The translations under genes and the position numbers were made by a program. The notes under the pieces are model-generated. The model had not been told where the DNA came from. It did no database searches and was given only the letters and a program-made list of their open reading frames with translations. From contig SCFE01000026.1 of assembly GCA_004352715.1 (NCBI GenBank), positions 1,212,145 through 1,276,144 of the forward strand: DNA of 64,000 nt, read 5' to 3'. Every line of letters begins with the position of its first letter. Positions within the stretch are counted from its first letter, which is position 1. This document shows, piece after piece, positions 44,655 through 56,250 of the stretch. This DNA is from Hofstenia miamia (Eukaryota; Xenacoelomorpha; Acoela).

Positions 44655-44945
44655 TGATGCCTCTGCAATTTTCAAATGTTCTGTTTTAGTAAAATTTTAA
44701 ATTCATTTTCCTTAGCATGATGGTGGTGTGTAAAAAATTCTGAATACAGATGAACTCTTTAATGCTCATTAGAACTTATTCCCAGAGGCCTCTTAATTTC
44801 ACCAATATATAATTTATCACAATAATCATATGAATATTTGTAAACTAGGGATGAATCTAAGTTTTTTGTGATGAGGTCTTTGTTATGAAACATATCTTTT
44901 GCTTTAAATGATGTGCAAATCAGAGTGATCTTAGCAATTTTCAGC
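44655..44945 (-). pseudogene. Penelope-like element, C-terminal part with GIY-YIG
   Basis: The minus strand reads KLKIAKITLICTSF, then KDMFHNKDLITKNLDSSLVY, then KYSYDYCDKLYIGEIKRPLG and FKILLKTEHLKIAEA. This covers the linker and GIY-YIG domain of a Penelope-like element, with a stop after SSNEH. It is the same family as the copy at 25142-25395. Substitutions at CpG positions (for example R to S at GIRS / GISS) fit the CpG-poor setting. The RT part is absent; a gypsy element lies upstream instead. Confidence 0.85.
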
Positions 44946-45239
44946 TTTGTATTTTTTTGAACTTTTGAACTAGCATATATATTGTGGCATAAAGACTTTC
45001 ATCAATGTTGCATTCTTTATTTTTCATTTAGTTCAATTTCAACCTAGGATATTAGAAAAGTTAGCTGTTTTCATACTGATGCCACACTATCTAAGATCAT
45101 TGTATATCAAATATTGCTCATCTCTATGTCTCATAGTCCATTCAAAATAGCATTAAGTTTTAATAATTTTGAAATCAACTGATTTTTTCCTCCGAAATTG
45201 GGAATAAAAGCCCATAGTCATTCAAAAATGACGTGATCC

Positions 45240-45810
45240 ATATATATATTTGCAGTTCTTACGGGCCTAATTTGTTCAATTAAATTTTGGTATTTCTCTT
45301 AATTGTAATGTAGCCTTGTTTTATCACTCTATCTAAAAATGGGACTTCTAGTTTCAAAATGGAACACATATTTCCATTGATCTTTAAACTTCTGTGTAGT
45401 ACTTTTAGGCCATAGTTTAGTTTGTTAAGTGTCACTGGCAATCAAATTATCTTCAATATAATCAGATAACCTTGCTCTAACTTGTTGTTATTGTCTTTCA
45501 ATACCTTAACCACAAAGCACTGAAATGTAGCTAGGTCATTATATAACACAATGGATGAGTAATGCCATGTCACACAGGTTCATTGGCACCTGTCAGTATG
45601 CATAGATAGATCCAAGTATGAAAAATTTAAATTTGCTATCTTCATACAACACATCATCAATATGCAGGATGGAACATTTATCTTTTACTGTTATCTGGTT
45701 CAGTTTTCAATAATTAAACCATTGTCTAATAATCTTTCCCTAATTATCAGGGACAGTATATAGGCTCTTGCTTGATTTAATGAATTGATTCTCAATAATT
45801 CATTATTTAT
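45240..45810 (-). pseudogene. Ty3/gypsy-type pol remnant (reverse transcriptase)
   Basis: Minus-strand fragments in changing frames follow the order of a gypsy RT: IIRERLLDNGLIIEN, FSYLDLSM (motif A), a YWQVPMNL-type run, LATFQCFVVKVL, then KVLHRSLKINGNM and CSILKLEVPFLDRVIKQGYI. The last corresponds to the 'KC.F....v.fLG..vs..Gi' segment. Many stops and shifts are present and the YxDD box is not intact. It lies downstream of gag-like frames on the same strand (45942-47103). It is an old retroelement copy with no coding potential left. Confidence 0.6.
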
Positions 45811-45941
45811 AACTGGATGATGTTTTTTGGATTTGAGTCAAAATTAGTATGACATTAATTGCACCTTTCTCTTGAGTTGGCACTCCCTCTAGTTTAACAA
45901 CTCATTATCTTCAGCTTGTCAAACATCATTTCCATTCTCAG

Positions 45942-46313
45942 TTACACAACAACAAAAAACTTTTTCCTGAAATATTTCTTAAGGTACCCTTTCTGTTCAC
46001 ACTTGTGGCAATGTACAACCCTTAAATCCTCAGATGGTTTCTGAACCTTTTTGACTGATTGGCTAGGCTTTCCAACAGTTGAACTTGTGGTTTTCCTGCC
46101 TGGTATTGATGTTTTTAATGGGTTAGTGTAACTAAAGAACTTAGTCATATTTGCATCAAAATAAACAGTGTTATCAACAGTTAGCCTTAAGCTTTTTGCT
46201 TTGGCAATCAGCTCTCCTACAGAATGTTCAGTGTCACACTTAAACTCAAAACATTCAGGCAATGATGAGGGCAATCCTCTCAAAAATATGAGAACTGATC
46301 CTTTTGAGAGCAT
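45942..46313 (-). pseudogene. gypsy-type gag fragment with zinc knuckle
   Basis: This 123-codon minus-strand frame ends in a basic region with CHKCEQKGYLKKYF, a CCHC knuckle in which the His and last Cys positions are changed (Tyr and Phe). Upstream is a helix-rich capsid-like stretch with the leucine-rich run LIFLRGLPSSLPECFEF. Together with the frames at 46576-46764 and the pol remnant downstream, this is the end of a retrotransposon Gag. It is truncated and defective. Confidence 0.6.
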
Positions 46314-46369
46314 TCAAATGGCAATTGAGTAGGTAAAGTTGCTCAAACTGTGTTATGTATATAGAGATG

Positions 46370-47103
46370 TACTCAGCATTAGTAAGTCTGTGCTCACCCT
46401 TGCATTGATGATGCACATCTTAGGCACTTTAAATTCCCAATATCAATTTGTCATAATTAAGATTGGTCTTTTGATCTATTGACAAATATTGATTGAATGC
46501 ATTTCCTAAAAAAAGGTGGGGAGGTGAACCAATACAGCATCTTATTGAAACTTGTGTTAGCTTAAAAAGGAAAAACTATTTTTTAAACATCTGGACAAAT
46601 TCATCACCATTGCCAATAAACTTTTGCATAATAATATTTGCAGTTAAGACATCTTTTTGAGAATATTCAGGATGCATGGATTCAGTAAATTTCTTTAGTA
46701 ACTTAGAAGCTCTATTGGATGGTTCAACAGTTTTTCTTATTTCTGCAAGCTCATTTTTTAGCAAAGGGATTCATGCATTCCCACTTTGACTCTAAAACTG
46801 TTCTAAAAGTGTTCTCTATTTATATTAAAAACTTGATTATATATAAAATTATTAACAAACTATTTCAAAATACACACTAAAAAAGAAAACACTTGGTCTG
46901 GTCAGTAAAAAACAACCAGTACTGATAGTAGATTCAGCTGGTACTGGCAGTGGATGTGACAGAGGTTGATGATCCTTTGACTCTCTTTTAGAAACAGGTA
47001 TTGTGCCATGTTATTTTGTTCAACTGCTCTGCATTAATTTTCACACATCACTTGCAGAATCCACTTCAGGGTTATTCAATAAAAGTGGGTTTGTCATTGT
47101 TAA
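46370..47103 (-). pseudogene. gypsy-type gag, N-terminal remnants
   Basis: Pieces on the minus strand include MTNPLLLNNPEVDSASDV near 47103-47050, ELAEIRKTVEPSNRASKLLK at 46764-46700, and a GNGDEFVQMFKK run followed by a stop at 46576. A further run NAFNQYLSIDQKTNLNYDKL lies near 46510-46440. The order and helical, charged character fit the matrix/capsid part of Gag. TGTAACAGCCAACTAAGG on the minus strand near 47575 could be the start of a 5' LTR, but no partner LTR was found. Confidence 0.42.
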
Positions 47104-47599
47104 GAAGAAATGAAAAAATGACAATGATCTGAGCAAACAAAGAGTATTTGTATAGATAAAATAGCAATTATGCAACCAATGAAAAGAACAGAACAACTAA
47201 CAATGGAAAGAATTGATAGAGACACAACAAATCAAATTAAAATAATAAAAAGGACAAGTAAAAGAAATTCTTCAATGATTTTGTTCAACTTTACTGTTTG
47301 AGATTGATGAAACAACAAAATGTAAAAGAAAAGGACAAAGTGATGACTTTCCTGAAGCAAACTTCTTTCAACAATGGAAAATTTTCCATCATGTTTCTTA
47401 TACATGAGAAGTACTCTTGAATCATGAAGGGAAGTTCACTAGCTCTGTAACAGAAAGAGAGACAACAATTAGTCCAGCTATATTTAAACTGTAAAAACTC
47501 CCCTAACTCTCAGCATAATATGAGGGTCATTATTTGATATTTCCTGATTGAAGCTGGTTCCTTAGTTGGCTGTTACATACATGTTTTTGGGAACCTATG

Positions 47600-49842
47600 G
47601 ACATCAGGAAACACCATTGTCAGTAGATCCAATCACAACGCTATTAATGACTCTTCTATTGCTTCAACTTTGTTAATATGGCCTCATACTGACTTCAAGC
47701 AATCAATCAAAAATAACTGTTGCTGTAAAAGAGTGAATAAAAACATTTGATAGTGCTACTTGGTTCTCAATGTCTAATTTCCATCTTACCTTATACTAAG
47801 GCTTGAGACACCCTCAACTTCTACCTTATATGTCAAAAAAATCCCTACAGTTTTTTAACTTGGTTTACTCTAACAGACTATTGGCTATACACATGTAGGA
47901 TTTGATTTTGCATCTCAAATAATTATTTTCTAATTATCCATTTACCTATTCTATTTTGGATTAGCCTAAACAGTATTATTCCTGCTTAAAGGCAAGCCTC
48001 CTGAAGTCTTTCACACACTTAGGCTTTCATTGTAATTCATATAATTAGATAAATAATGATTACAAAATAACCCCAGTTGTAAAATTGGTAATCCAAAGTA
48101 CAAATTTTAGTAATGGCTACAGTAGAAAGAACAGAATTACTCCAGAACAATTGCTTTATTTTAAAACTTAGAGTAAAGAACTTTGGTACTTACACACACT
48201 AGAAAATAAATTACATTATAAATCCATGCTTCCACTAGTGAAAATATTTGTGGAAATTATAAGCACTGTGTTTTTGCAATAACTCTGTTTTAATAAGTTT
48301 CAAATATCATTCACAATTTTGAATTTGCTAGCACCTTTTTACAATTAGTCAAATAAAAAATTTTAGAACCACATTTGCCAAATAGAAACTAATTGGATCA
48401 CAAACATAAAATATACATCAAGGTACAGAATTTGAAATCACTTTTTCATACAGCTCACTCCTTAATACTGTTAATGTTTCATAGTTTATAATTTACCTTA
48501 ATGGCACTAGCTTTTGTTTCATTTATTGTATTTGCCTTTTTCCTTGTAAAAATTCTACTTATTCCCTCAAGTGAATATTTTGAAGACTTGTAATATGCTT
48601 GAGTGTTGAAGTAAATTTTTTATGTACCCATATGTTGTAATTGTAAATACTTCCTTAAAGCAATTAAGTTCTATTAAATATTCATTTCTTTGTACTTTTG
48701 CTAGATACTTTGGAGGTATTTATGTGTGCAAGTAAGAAATGCTAAATAAATTATCATTTAGTGAAAATTTGCTCTAGAGTGTATTTGGAATTCATAAATT
48801 TTACTATCCAAATTATTTTATGCAGTATGTAAATCAGTAGTATTACATTGTATGATGTCTCACCATATATTTCAACCCCATATAGGATTATAGGTAATAT
48901 ATTCAGATCCAGATAATTTGAACTCAATCTTGTGTTAAATTGAACAAATATTCAAATCCATAACAAATGCAATTGAACACAAATCAGATAATTTAAACAA
49001 AACTTTGGATAATTCAAAGTTACATTTAAAAACAATTTATGTATTTCATTCTAAAATTATGCTCCTTTTGTATTTTATCTTTACACCAATTCCACTGGGA
49101 ATTTTTTAATATTTCTATTATCTTATTCAAGTAATTCTTGAGCTCTACTAGTTCCTGAAGTAATGCAAATATTTAAAATCTGAAAATATCAAAAGAATTG
49201 TCTCCTCTTTCTTTTTCAACTTAAATTTCTGATCTGACTTTGCACATGACATGGCTGGATGCATCTCAAACAATTCTCTAATAGAAAACATTAGTTTTTC
49301 CCATGATCACTAGACTGAACTATTATGTGAAAACTAGGTAGAGAAATGATATAAAGTTCTTAAAGAAATAAAATTTCACATTAAAATATTCTAAATAACA
49401 ATTTCATACATTTTTCCATTTCAACTGTTAACCTATAGTTGTATGTATTATCACAAAGCAATGTAAAGTTAATTATAATGAAGAAGTAAGCTAATACAAT
49501 GTAGAATATTATACCAATTGAAGAAACCAAGTGTGTCATTTATTAAGTTTGCCAATATATTTCTGTTTTGTACTTAAAAAAGGAGATTAATCTTTTTGCA
49601 TGCAATAGTAACATGCATAGATGACTAAAAACTGAAATGAATTCAATAAATATATAGAAATGTTGATTTTTCTTAATACTAGAGAAGTGTTGTCTCAATG
49701 AACATGTCATAACTACATTAACTGAAAAATTTCATCAGTTCACCTGAAGCCTATTATTCAAAAGTAAAAATTTTGTCAAAAAATTTACTAACTAGTATAA
49801 TTTTGTGCAATTTTTTGCATATCTAAATGTTAAAGATTATAG
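47600..49842. other. CpG-free non-coding stretch
   Basis: No gene, RNA or repeat was recognised in 2.2 kb. The single CpG of this part is at 47638. If the block is a methylated gene body, this would be intron. Confidence 0.4.
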
Positions 49843-51030
49843 GAGTAGAAAGGTGAGTGATTGTGAGAGCATATTACAATGGGACACTGTAAAATGGCAC
49901 ACATTGCCTATAGCAATTTACCATGTTGAAATGAATCAATTCTCTTGGAGGCCATCTAACAACAAAATATTTTTTACAGAGTTAAATTGAGTAAATTATT
50001 TTTTTGATGAAATTTTTATTTTTGATTTCTATAGTGATATAATTGATGACAAGAATTGTTTTTGGCAAAATTAAACAAATGCACTGCTATTTCATTGTAA
50101 AAAATTTCACATGTTCTAATGATTAACATCCACAATTGTTGTAATTAATTTATTTTTCAGGGGGTCTATGCATTACATGCAAAGGATTACATTTTGTTTT
50201 TGTCAAATGCACTGCTATCTCATTGTAAAAATTCCATGCAATTAATTTGTTTTTCACTAATATCCAATATACAAAATTGCAAAATATTCACCATACTTAA
50301 TAACTTAACACCTGCAATCATTGTAATTTATTTTGTTTTTCAGGAAATCTATACATTACATGCAAAGAGCTACATCTCGTTTTTCAAATGCGCTGCTATT
50401 TCATTGTAAAACTTCTATGCAATTAATTTGTCTCTTGCTAATATCGAATATACAAAGAGGAAAAATATTTGCCATACTTAAACATTACAGGCATATGAAG
50501 TATAGACTTACATGATAAAGGCAATTGCGTCTTTTGTTTTTCAAATATATTGCTATTTTTCATTGTAAAAAATTCCACATTTTCTAATGAACATATCTGC
50601 AATAATTGTAATTAATTCATTTTTGCCAGTTTCCTATCCATAAAAAATTCCATGTGCTTAATTCACTTCTTGCTATTTGAAAAATGAGATGTAGCTCTTT
50701 GCATGTAACGTATAGATTTCCCAAAAAACAAAATAAATTACAATGATTGCAGATGTTAATCATTAGAATGTGTGGAATTTCTTACAATGAAAAATAGCAA
50801 TGTGTTTAATTTTGCCAAAAAAATTTCTTGTAATCAATTATATCACTTTGCCCAAACCATAGAAATCAAAAATAAAAATTTCATCAAAAAATTAATTTGC
50901 TCAATTTAACTCTGTCAAAAATATCTTGTCACTAGATGGCGTCCAAGAGAATTGATTGATTTTGACATGGCAAAAAGCTATAGTTAAGGTGTCCCATTGC
51001 AACTTCGCCTCCCCGTCCCCTTACTACTCA
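49843..51030. mobile_element. foldback element with arms over 300 bp
   Basis: Sequence 49864-50200 is matched in inverted orientation by 50670-51010. Examples are CAATGGGACAC, TCAATTCTCTTGGA, GGCCATCTA / GACGCCATCTA, CAGAGTTAAATTGAG and TGATGAAATTTTTATTTTTG. Between the arms the same theme (TTTTTCAAATGC..TGCTATTTCATTGTAAAA..CATGCAATTAATTTGT) recurs about three times as a tandem array with a unit near 165 bp. No coding capacity was found. A TAGGAGTAG / ATGAGTAGTAAGG pair may be the outer ends. Confidence 0.8.
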
Positions 51031-52228
51031 TAGGTGTTACAAAAATTTCAGGGCCTCCCACTAGGACAAGATCTAGCCCATTTGTGGTACTCACAATAAT
51101 ACATTTTAGCAGAAATTAACTTTGCATGAGTGAGCCCAATGTCATAGATTAGTCCATGCAAAAGGCTTTAAGCACTTCTTAACCAGTTTGGATAAAATTA
51201 TTGAAAAATTTGGAAAAATAAATTTGTTACTTAAAAGAAAAAGAATTTATTCTTTCATATGCACTAGGTTGATGAAGATTTTCTGTTATATATTAGATAG
51301 TGTTCAATATTCCCCCTCTATGGTATGACTATAATTCCCTCAATGAATGCCAATGAATGTTTTCCAAAATCAAACTTCAATAATCTAGAATTTGGAGAGG
51401 TCATTCTATCCTATGAGATTTAATGACTGTACTACCATTGGGTTGTGGCTAAATATTTCTGTGAATCTGAAAGTTTAACTAAAGAAACTGGGACCACAGG
51501 TGTTAGAACATTAGTATTAGTTTTTTTTACAAATTTTGCAATACATATAATGCCATGGAAATTAATGGCACTCCAAGAAAAGGCTATTTTTGGACTGTTT
51601 TACTTAATTGAGGCTGGGTTCAAGAAAACTTAGGTTTCTGAAGAATCTCACAGTAGTTTATTAATGGAAAATTTCACTTTACAACAAAAATATATTTTCA
51701 CAGTATACATCTAAGTTTATCATTGAAAATGGTCATGAATATTTATTAAGAGCAATCTTCCCTAAAGATTTTGAGATCTACCAAGACACTAAAGCTTGAG
51801 GGGGGATCAAATATTGAATTCATACCAATATTGTAGTTGGTGCAGTTGATGGAAATTCTGCTCCTTTCAAAATTACAATTACCTTGCAAAATTTGAACCT
51901 ATGATAATGTGATACTTTTGTGTACACCATATATCAATTGAGTTAAACTAATTTGAGAGGTTTATAACTGTTTTAAGCTTTTACATTTCATTTCACCTTT
52001 AGAAAGACTTAATTTTATATTAGCATTTTCACTTTTGAAAACAACAGTTGTTTGGTTTGGACTAGTTCAAATTTTCAAACTCTGTAGATGAGGTGGATTA
52101 TTTTTATTACCCATTCCAGCCCACCCAGGCAATATCTGCATTATAAAATCTTAATCTTAAATAGAAAACAAATCATATAATTTGAAATTTATAATGAAGC
52201 TATACAAAATTTTATTTCAATATACACA
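51031..52228. other. CpG-poor non-coding stretch
   Basis: A 62-codon forward open frame at 51445-51633 has no recognisable motif. Nothing else was seen. Confidence 0.35.
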
Positions 52229-52262
52229 CATTTATATATATTATATATATATATATATATAT
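52229..52262. repeat. (TA)n at the right edge of the CpG-poor block
   Basis: TATATATATTATATATATAT-type repeat. The first CpG to the right is at 52264. Confidence 0.9.
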
Positions 52263-52263
52263 A

Positions 52264-53249
52264 CGCAGTATAAGAATATGTCGTCTAGCAGCTTTTAAAT
52301 ACTCCAATTGATACACTAAGAATATTTCATTCCCTTAGCTTCACTTTCGTTATTCCTCCTCAACTAAAATGCATTAAATCAATTAATTCTAAAAAAAATT
52401 CCTTATTAAAAAATGGAAAAATTCAGCTTAGAAAAAGACACAACCTAAAAATTTATTACAAATTTGACAGTTCCAGATTTGAAATTGAGACAAATTTAAC
52501 TAAACATGAAAAAAAACAAATTTTGGCAACTATCCATTGCAAAAAATCCATTGAAGTTCTTGAAATTTTTAATTAACCATACTTGGTAATTCACTTTGGA
52601 AATAAGAAATTTGAAATGAAGGATTAATAAATGCTTGGATTAAAACAAAAGAGGTAGGCGGATTTGTAAGGTTCAGTGCTGGAAAAAATGCAAGAGAGGT
52701 CACTTCCCATCCCTGGTTAAAAAATACATTGACATTCAAAGGAGTTCTTCGAATATATATTTTCCTTAAGAATTCTATGTATTTCACAGTGTTTTGAGAA
52801 ATTTACAATCATAAGGGCATGCATTTTTTCAACATCATCTACAGGAAGATAGTGGTACATGACAGCTTGGTGCAAGTATTTGATACAATATTAATTAAAA
52901 TGTAAAATTTGAATTGTACAAAGAAGTGGAACTGTAATTCAATTTTGAACTGGAATTAATCTTAGGCATAAGTTTACAGACTGAAATCTAAATTGCCTCA
53001 CAATATAGCCAAAATGAAAACATCATGTTTAACAGTCAAACTGTTAAATAGGTCAATTTTCCCAAAATTGAAATGTTTTAGTTTCTGTGATAGTAAACGT
53101 CGGCGAATCTACATATAGTGTTAAAAATATTTTCTCTGCGCCTGCCAACGGATTAAATACTCGAATGTCATATCTTATTAGGTTTGTACTTATCAATTTA
53201 ATATGATCCCGAATTCGATTAAATTTCAAAAAATTAACAAACTAATTTA
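52264..53249. other. non-coding stretch
   Basis: A 72-codon minus-strand open frame at 52569-52787 is unassigned. No repeats were recognised. Confidence 0.35.
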
Positions 53250-53328
53250 ATGTTTTCTGAACAATATATTATGTTAAAAGATTCGATTATTCTTGGAGCT
53301 AATGAATCCGGAGGTGGAGATTCACAAG
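53250..53328 (+). CDS. possible small first coding exon
   Basis: ATG at 53250 begins MFSEQYIMLKDSIILGANES, then GGGDSQ. The frame meets a good donor, CAAG|GTAATT, at 53329 in phase 1. The composition (Gly/Ser/Asp run) is less AT-driven than the surroundings. No downstream partner exon could be identified; the exon candidate at 62646 would need phase 0. It may be chance. Confidence 0.22.
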
Positions 53329-54005
53329 GTAATTATGTTGCTGCCTTTCCAACTATTCAACTATAGCTATAAAAGTTGAACTTTTTCAATAAAAAATAGA
53401 TCCAGGCATGACACATTTAGACTATTACGAATAGTGGCTTTCTCTCAGCTCAAACATTTAGCAATGTAACGTAACTTTTTTTAAATATATTAATACAGTC
53501 TTTCCACTTGGAATTTATGTAAATGTAATTATGGGGTGATATTAAAAATACCTTTTCTACGAAGTCATACACTTTGTCAAAATCTTCTTTCCCCAATCTT
53601 TTTATGGTCTCTCTAAAATTCACAAATTACATATATATTTTTTTGAAAAAAATAATAACGCAATTTGCGCAACATGTTTAACTTTGACAAAGAGTGAGAA
53701 AAATTCAAAAATATTAATTGAATTAGGCAAAAGGTGAGAACGAGCACTCGCAAAGATTGTAAACAAGCTAGTGTAAGAATTATGTACCGCTTATTGCTCC
53801 TACAGACAATTTAGAGACAATATAATTAGTTAAAACTTATCTTTATTACATAGGATCTTCCCTTATTCAAGTAAATTTTGTCAACATATCAGCTTGCAAA
53901 GCGAGTTGAATATTGAGGTAGTCTAAATTAGAAAACTACTTCAAAATCAATTTCACGGCATTGACATAAAATATTATCATTCTCTAGATAACCAATAACT
54001 CCAGG
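53329..54005. other. non-coding stretch
   Basis: No gene or repeat was recognised. It would be intron if the 53250 exon is real. Confidence 0.35.
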
Positions 54006-54007
54006 TA

Positions 54008-54580
54008 TTGCTCAAGTCAAAAAAGAGGCCACAATATAAACACATTTTGATAACAAATGGAACACAAATAGAGACTTCCACAATATACTTGAAAATATAA
54101 TTTTCTCAGCTTGTAACCTGGTGACAAAGTTGTTTGACAAGTTTTCCATGCAAAGCGAAAAAGCAGACAAACGTCTTGAAACTGAATTAAACTGACTCTA
54201 ATTTCTTGAGTTATTTGGTGTTGCGATTCAAGGATGTAACTTTTTAATTTTTCAGACATTTGGGATTTTTTTCCCAACAAAATCCTTCAGAATCTGCCAC
54301 ACGTTCTCCATGGGTACTAGATCTGGCGAATTCCGTCGCGATTGCATAACTTAAATATTATAATTGGCAAAAATTCTTTTGAGAGATTTTGAGGTATGAA
54401 GGATTGCTCCATCTTGTTCTAAGATCCATGAATCGGGATATGAGCAGCAGGTTGGGTATGGTACAAATTCCTCGAGTATTTGGCAATATTTTGAACCATA
54501 AAATTGTACAAGTACCATCTCATAACTTTAGATAAAGTAGTCAAATTTTAAAAAGTGGCCAAATTTTTTTACTTGAGCTA
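54008..54580 (-). mobile_element. Tc1 deletion derivative
   Basis: The ends TTGCTCAAGTCAAAAAAGAG and (inverted) TAGCTCAAGTAAAAAAATTT, each followed by GGCCAC, bound 573 bp. TA lies at 54006-54007 and 54581-54582. The interior keeps the C-terminal third of a Tc1 transposase on the minus strand, so the N-terminal two thirds were deleted. Confidence 0.88.
54090..54440 (-). pseudogene. Tc1 transposase C-terminal remnant
   Basis: The minus strand reads SWILEQDGAILHTSKSLKRI with the second catalytic Asp. After a frame change comes SPDLVPMENVWQILKDFVGK with the Glu of the triad. Near the end is CMENLSNNFVTRLQAEKIIF, in the place of the usual 'SMP.R...VI...G' C-terminus. Frames shift at least twice. 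Confidence 0.82.
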
Positions 54581-54924
54581 TAGTAATACTATTTACTGTT
54601 ATATCTGATCAATGTCATTTTTTCAAATTGCGAATTCTTTAACAATCGATTTTTAAGAACTGAGCGTTTTCGTCTCAAACATAATCATGCTATGCTAACG
54701 TATTTGTTAGAAATAGTTCTTTCTTATAATGGTTCAGCTGAGATATATATCTTAATAAAATATATATATAATAAACATGCAGAAATATTTCGAATAAATG
54801 CATGCAAATGTCTGCAACATTCTACATGTATAATATCTAGAGCAAATTATATTGAAAATGTTGATGTTTCCTTTAGCTAATACCATCCCTAATTGATGTT
54901 CTAACCATAGCGCTAAATGTAATC

Positions 54925-55335
54925 GGTGCTAGGTTCAGGCTGAATGCTTTGCTATTTCTCAAATAAAAATTTGTAATTTTAATGAAATTTAGCATTTTTA
55001 ATAAAAATTATTTTTGTTCTGAAATCTTCTCTGTCAGCTTCAAGCCTGACATTTTAAATTGAAATTTTCTAAAATATGAGTGAACTTAAGAATCTGACAG
55101 TTATTTCTTTATTATAGTAATGCCATGTTCAGGCTGAAAATCTTAATTGAAACTTTCAAATATATAAGGGAATTTTATGATCTGGGTATTAATGCAATAT
55201 TACGGTAATGTCTCGTTCAGGCTGAACATGATTTAATTGAAATCTAAAAAATTGATGAATTTAGGATCTGTTTTTATTTAAATATTACTGTAATAGAGAG
55301 TTCAAGAGAACAATTTTTTAATTGAAGTTTTTTAA
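54925..55335. repeat. degenerate tandem repeat, about 87-bp unit
   Basis: GTTCAGGCTGAA-centred blocks preceded by GGTAATGYC and followed by TTAATTGAAA recur at about 54934, 55045 (diverged), 55133, 55220 and 55305 (diverged). The last three are 87 bp apart. No coding capacity. Confidence 0.6.
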
Positions 55336-55810
55336 AGCATCGGCGAATTGTATGTTAGATACGGCAAAAGTTATGAGGCAGCATTAGTGCTGAGAAATTT
55401 TGCTGCTGGGATATAATATTGAAGTAATTGTTCTTTATGATTTATTACTGTGAGCTTTATTTGCTAAGTAATAGAGGTGTTTTGCAATAAATAAATACAG
55501 GTTTATTATGCAATAGTTGTGTTAGTTATTTTTAAGGTTTGAAGGTTAGGAAAGAGCTATTCAAGATGCTATAGAGAGCTAGTAAATATATTACAAAATC
55601 ATTCTATAACTATATTAGAGTTGAGTCAACCTCACTTGATGAAATCTGCGTTCTCATTTAAATTTTCGCGTTGCTTTGAATTGCGAAAGGGCGAAAGTTA
55701 TGCCACTGTGAAAAATTAAAAGGAAAAAATTTCACCCTGCTGTAACTCTCAATGTACAGAGAATAATTCGTACCACATTTCTTGATTTTGCTATAATTCG
55801 AGATGAAACG
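55336..55810. other. non-coding stretch
   Basis: Nothing recognised. A 67-codon minus-strand open frame at 55732-55935 overlaps the next repeat element and is not credible. Confidence 0.35.
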
Positions 55811-56250
55811 TCCCAATAAACAAAAAGTCGTTTTATGTCCGTCTTGTAGTGGAATAACACACTGTAAGACATCTTATAAGGTACAACTTCTAAATGTCTA
55901 ATAAAACAACATTTCTTAATGTTGTTGAATGCCATCTAGTGTAAAACGACTTCTAAACGTCATCTATGCGTCATTAAAACATCTAGACGACTTCTAAACA
56001 TCGTCTAAACATCTAATCGTCTTCTAGAAGTCTTCTAAACATTTTCTAAACATCTTCTAGACGTTTCTAGACGTCGTCTATTCATCCTCTAGACTTCCTC
56101 GAAGCATCTTCAAAATAGCTTTTAGACGTCTTCTACACGTTTTCTAAACAGTTACTAAATGTTTCCTAATCAGTTTAAGCTATTTCTAGGCAATTTCTAA
56201 GTTTTCTAAATCATTCCCAAACTTTTGCTAAAATTTTGTCAGAATATCAA
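55811..56250. mobile_element. relative of the AGACGTCT tandem-repeat element
   Basis: The left end TCCCAATAAACAAAAAGTCG matches the inverted right end of the element at 31498-31993. The interior is a series of TCTTCTAAACATCTTCTAGA-type units with GACGTCTTCTA blocks, the same theme in inverse orientation. The right end is degenerate (TCAATTGGGCC), so the limit is approximate. Confidence 0.68.

Larger units (their letters stand above)
42289..52263. other. CpG-depleted block
   Basis: Reading every base, I find only about 15 CpG dinucleotides in 10 kb. Between 45264 and 50367 there is a single one (47638). Regions on either side show CpGs many times denser, for example around 53100-53800. The right edge coincides with a TA tract at 52229-52262, after which CpGs return at once. 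Sequence within the block is rich in TG and CA, which is what deamination of methylated CpG leaves. Confidence 0.8.
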
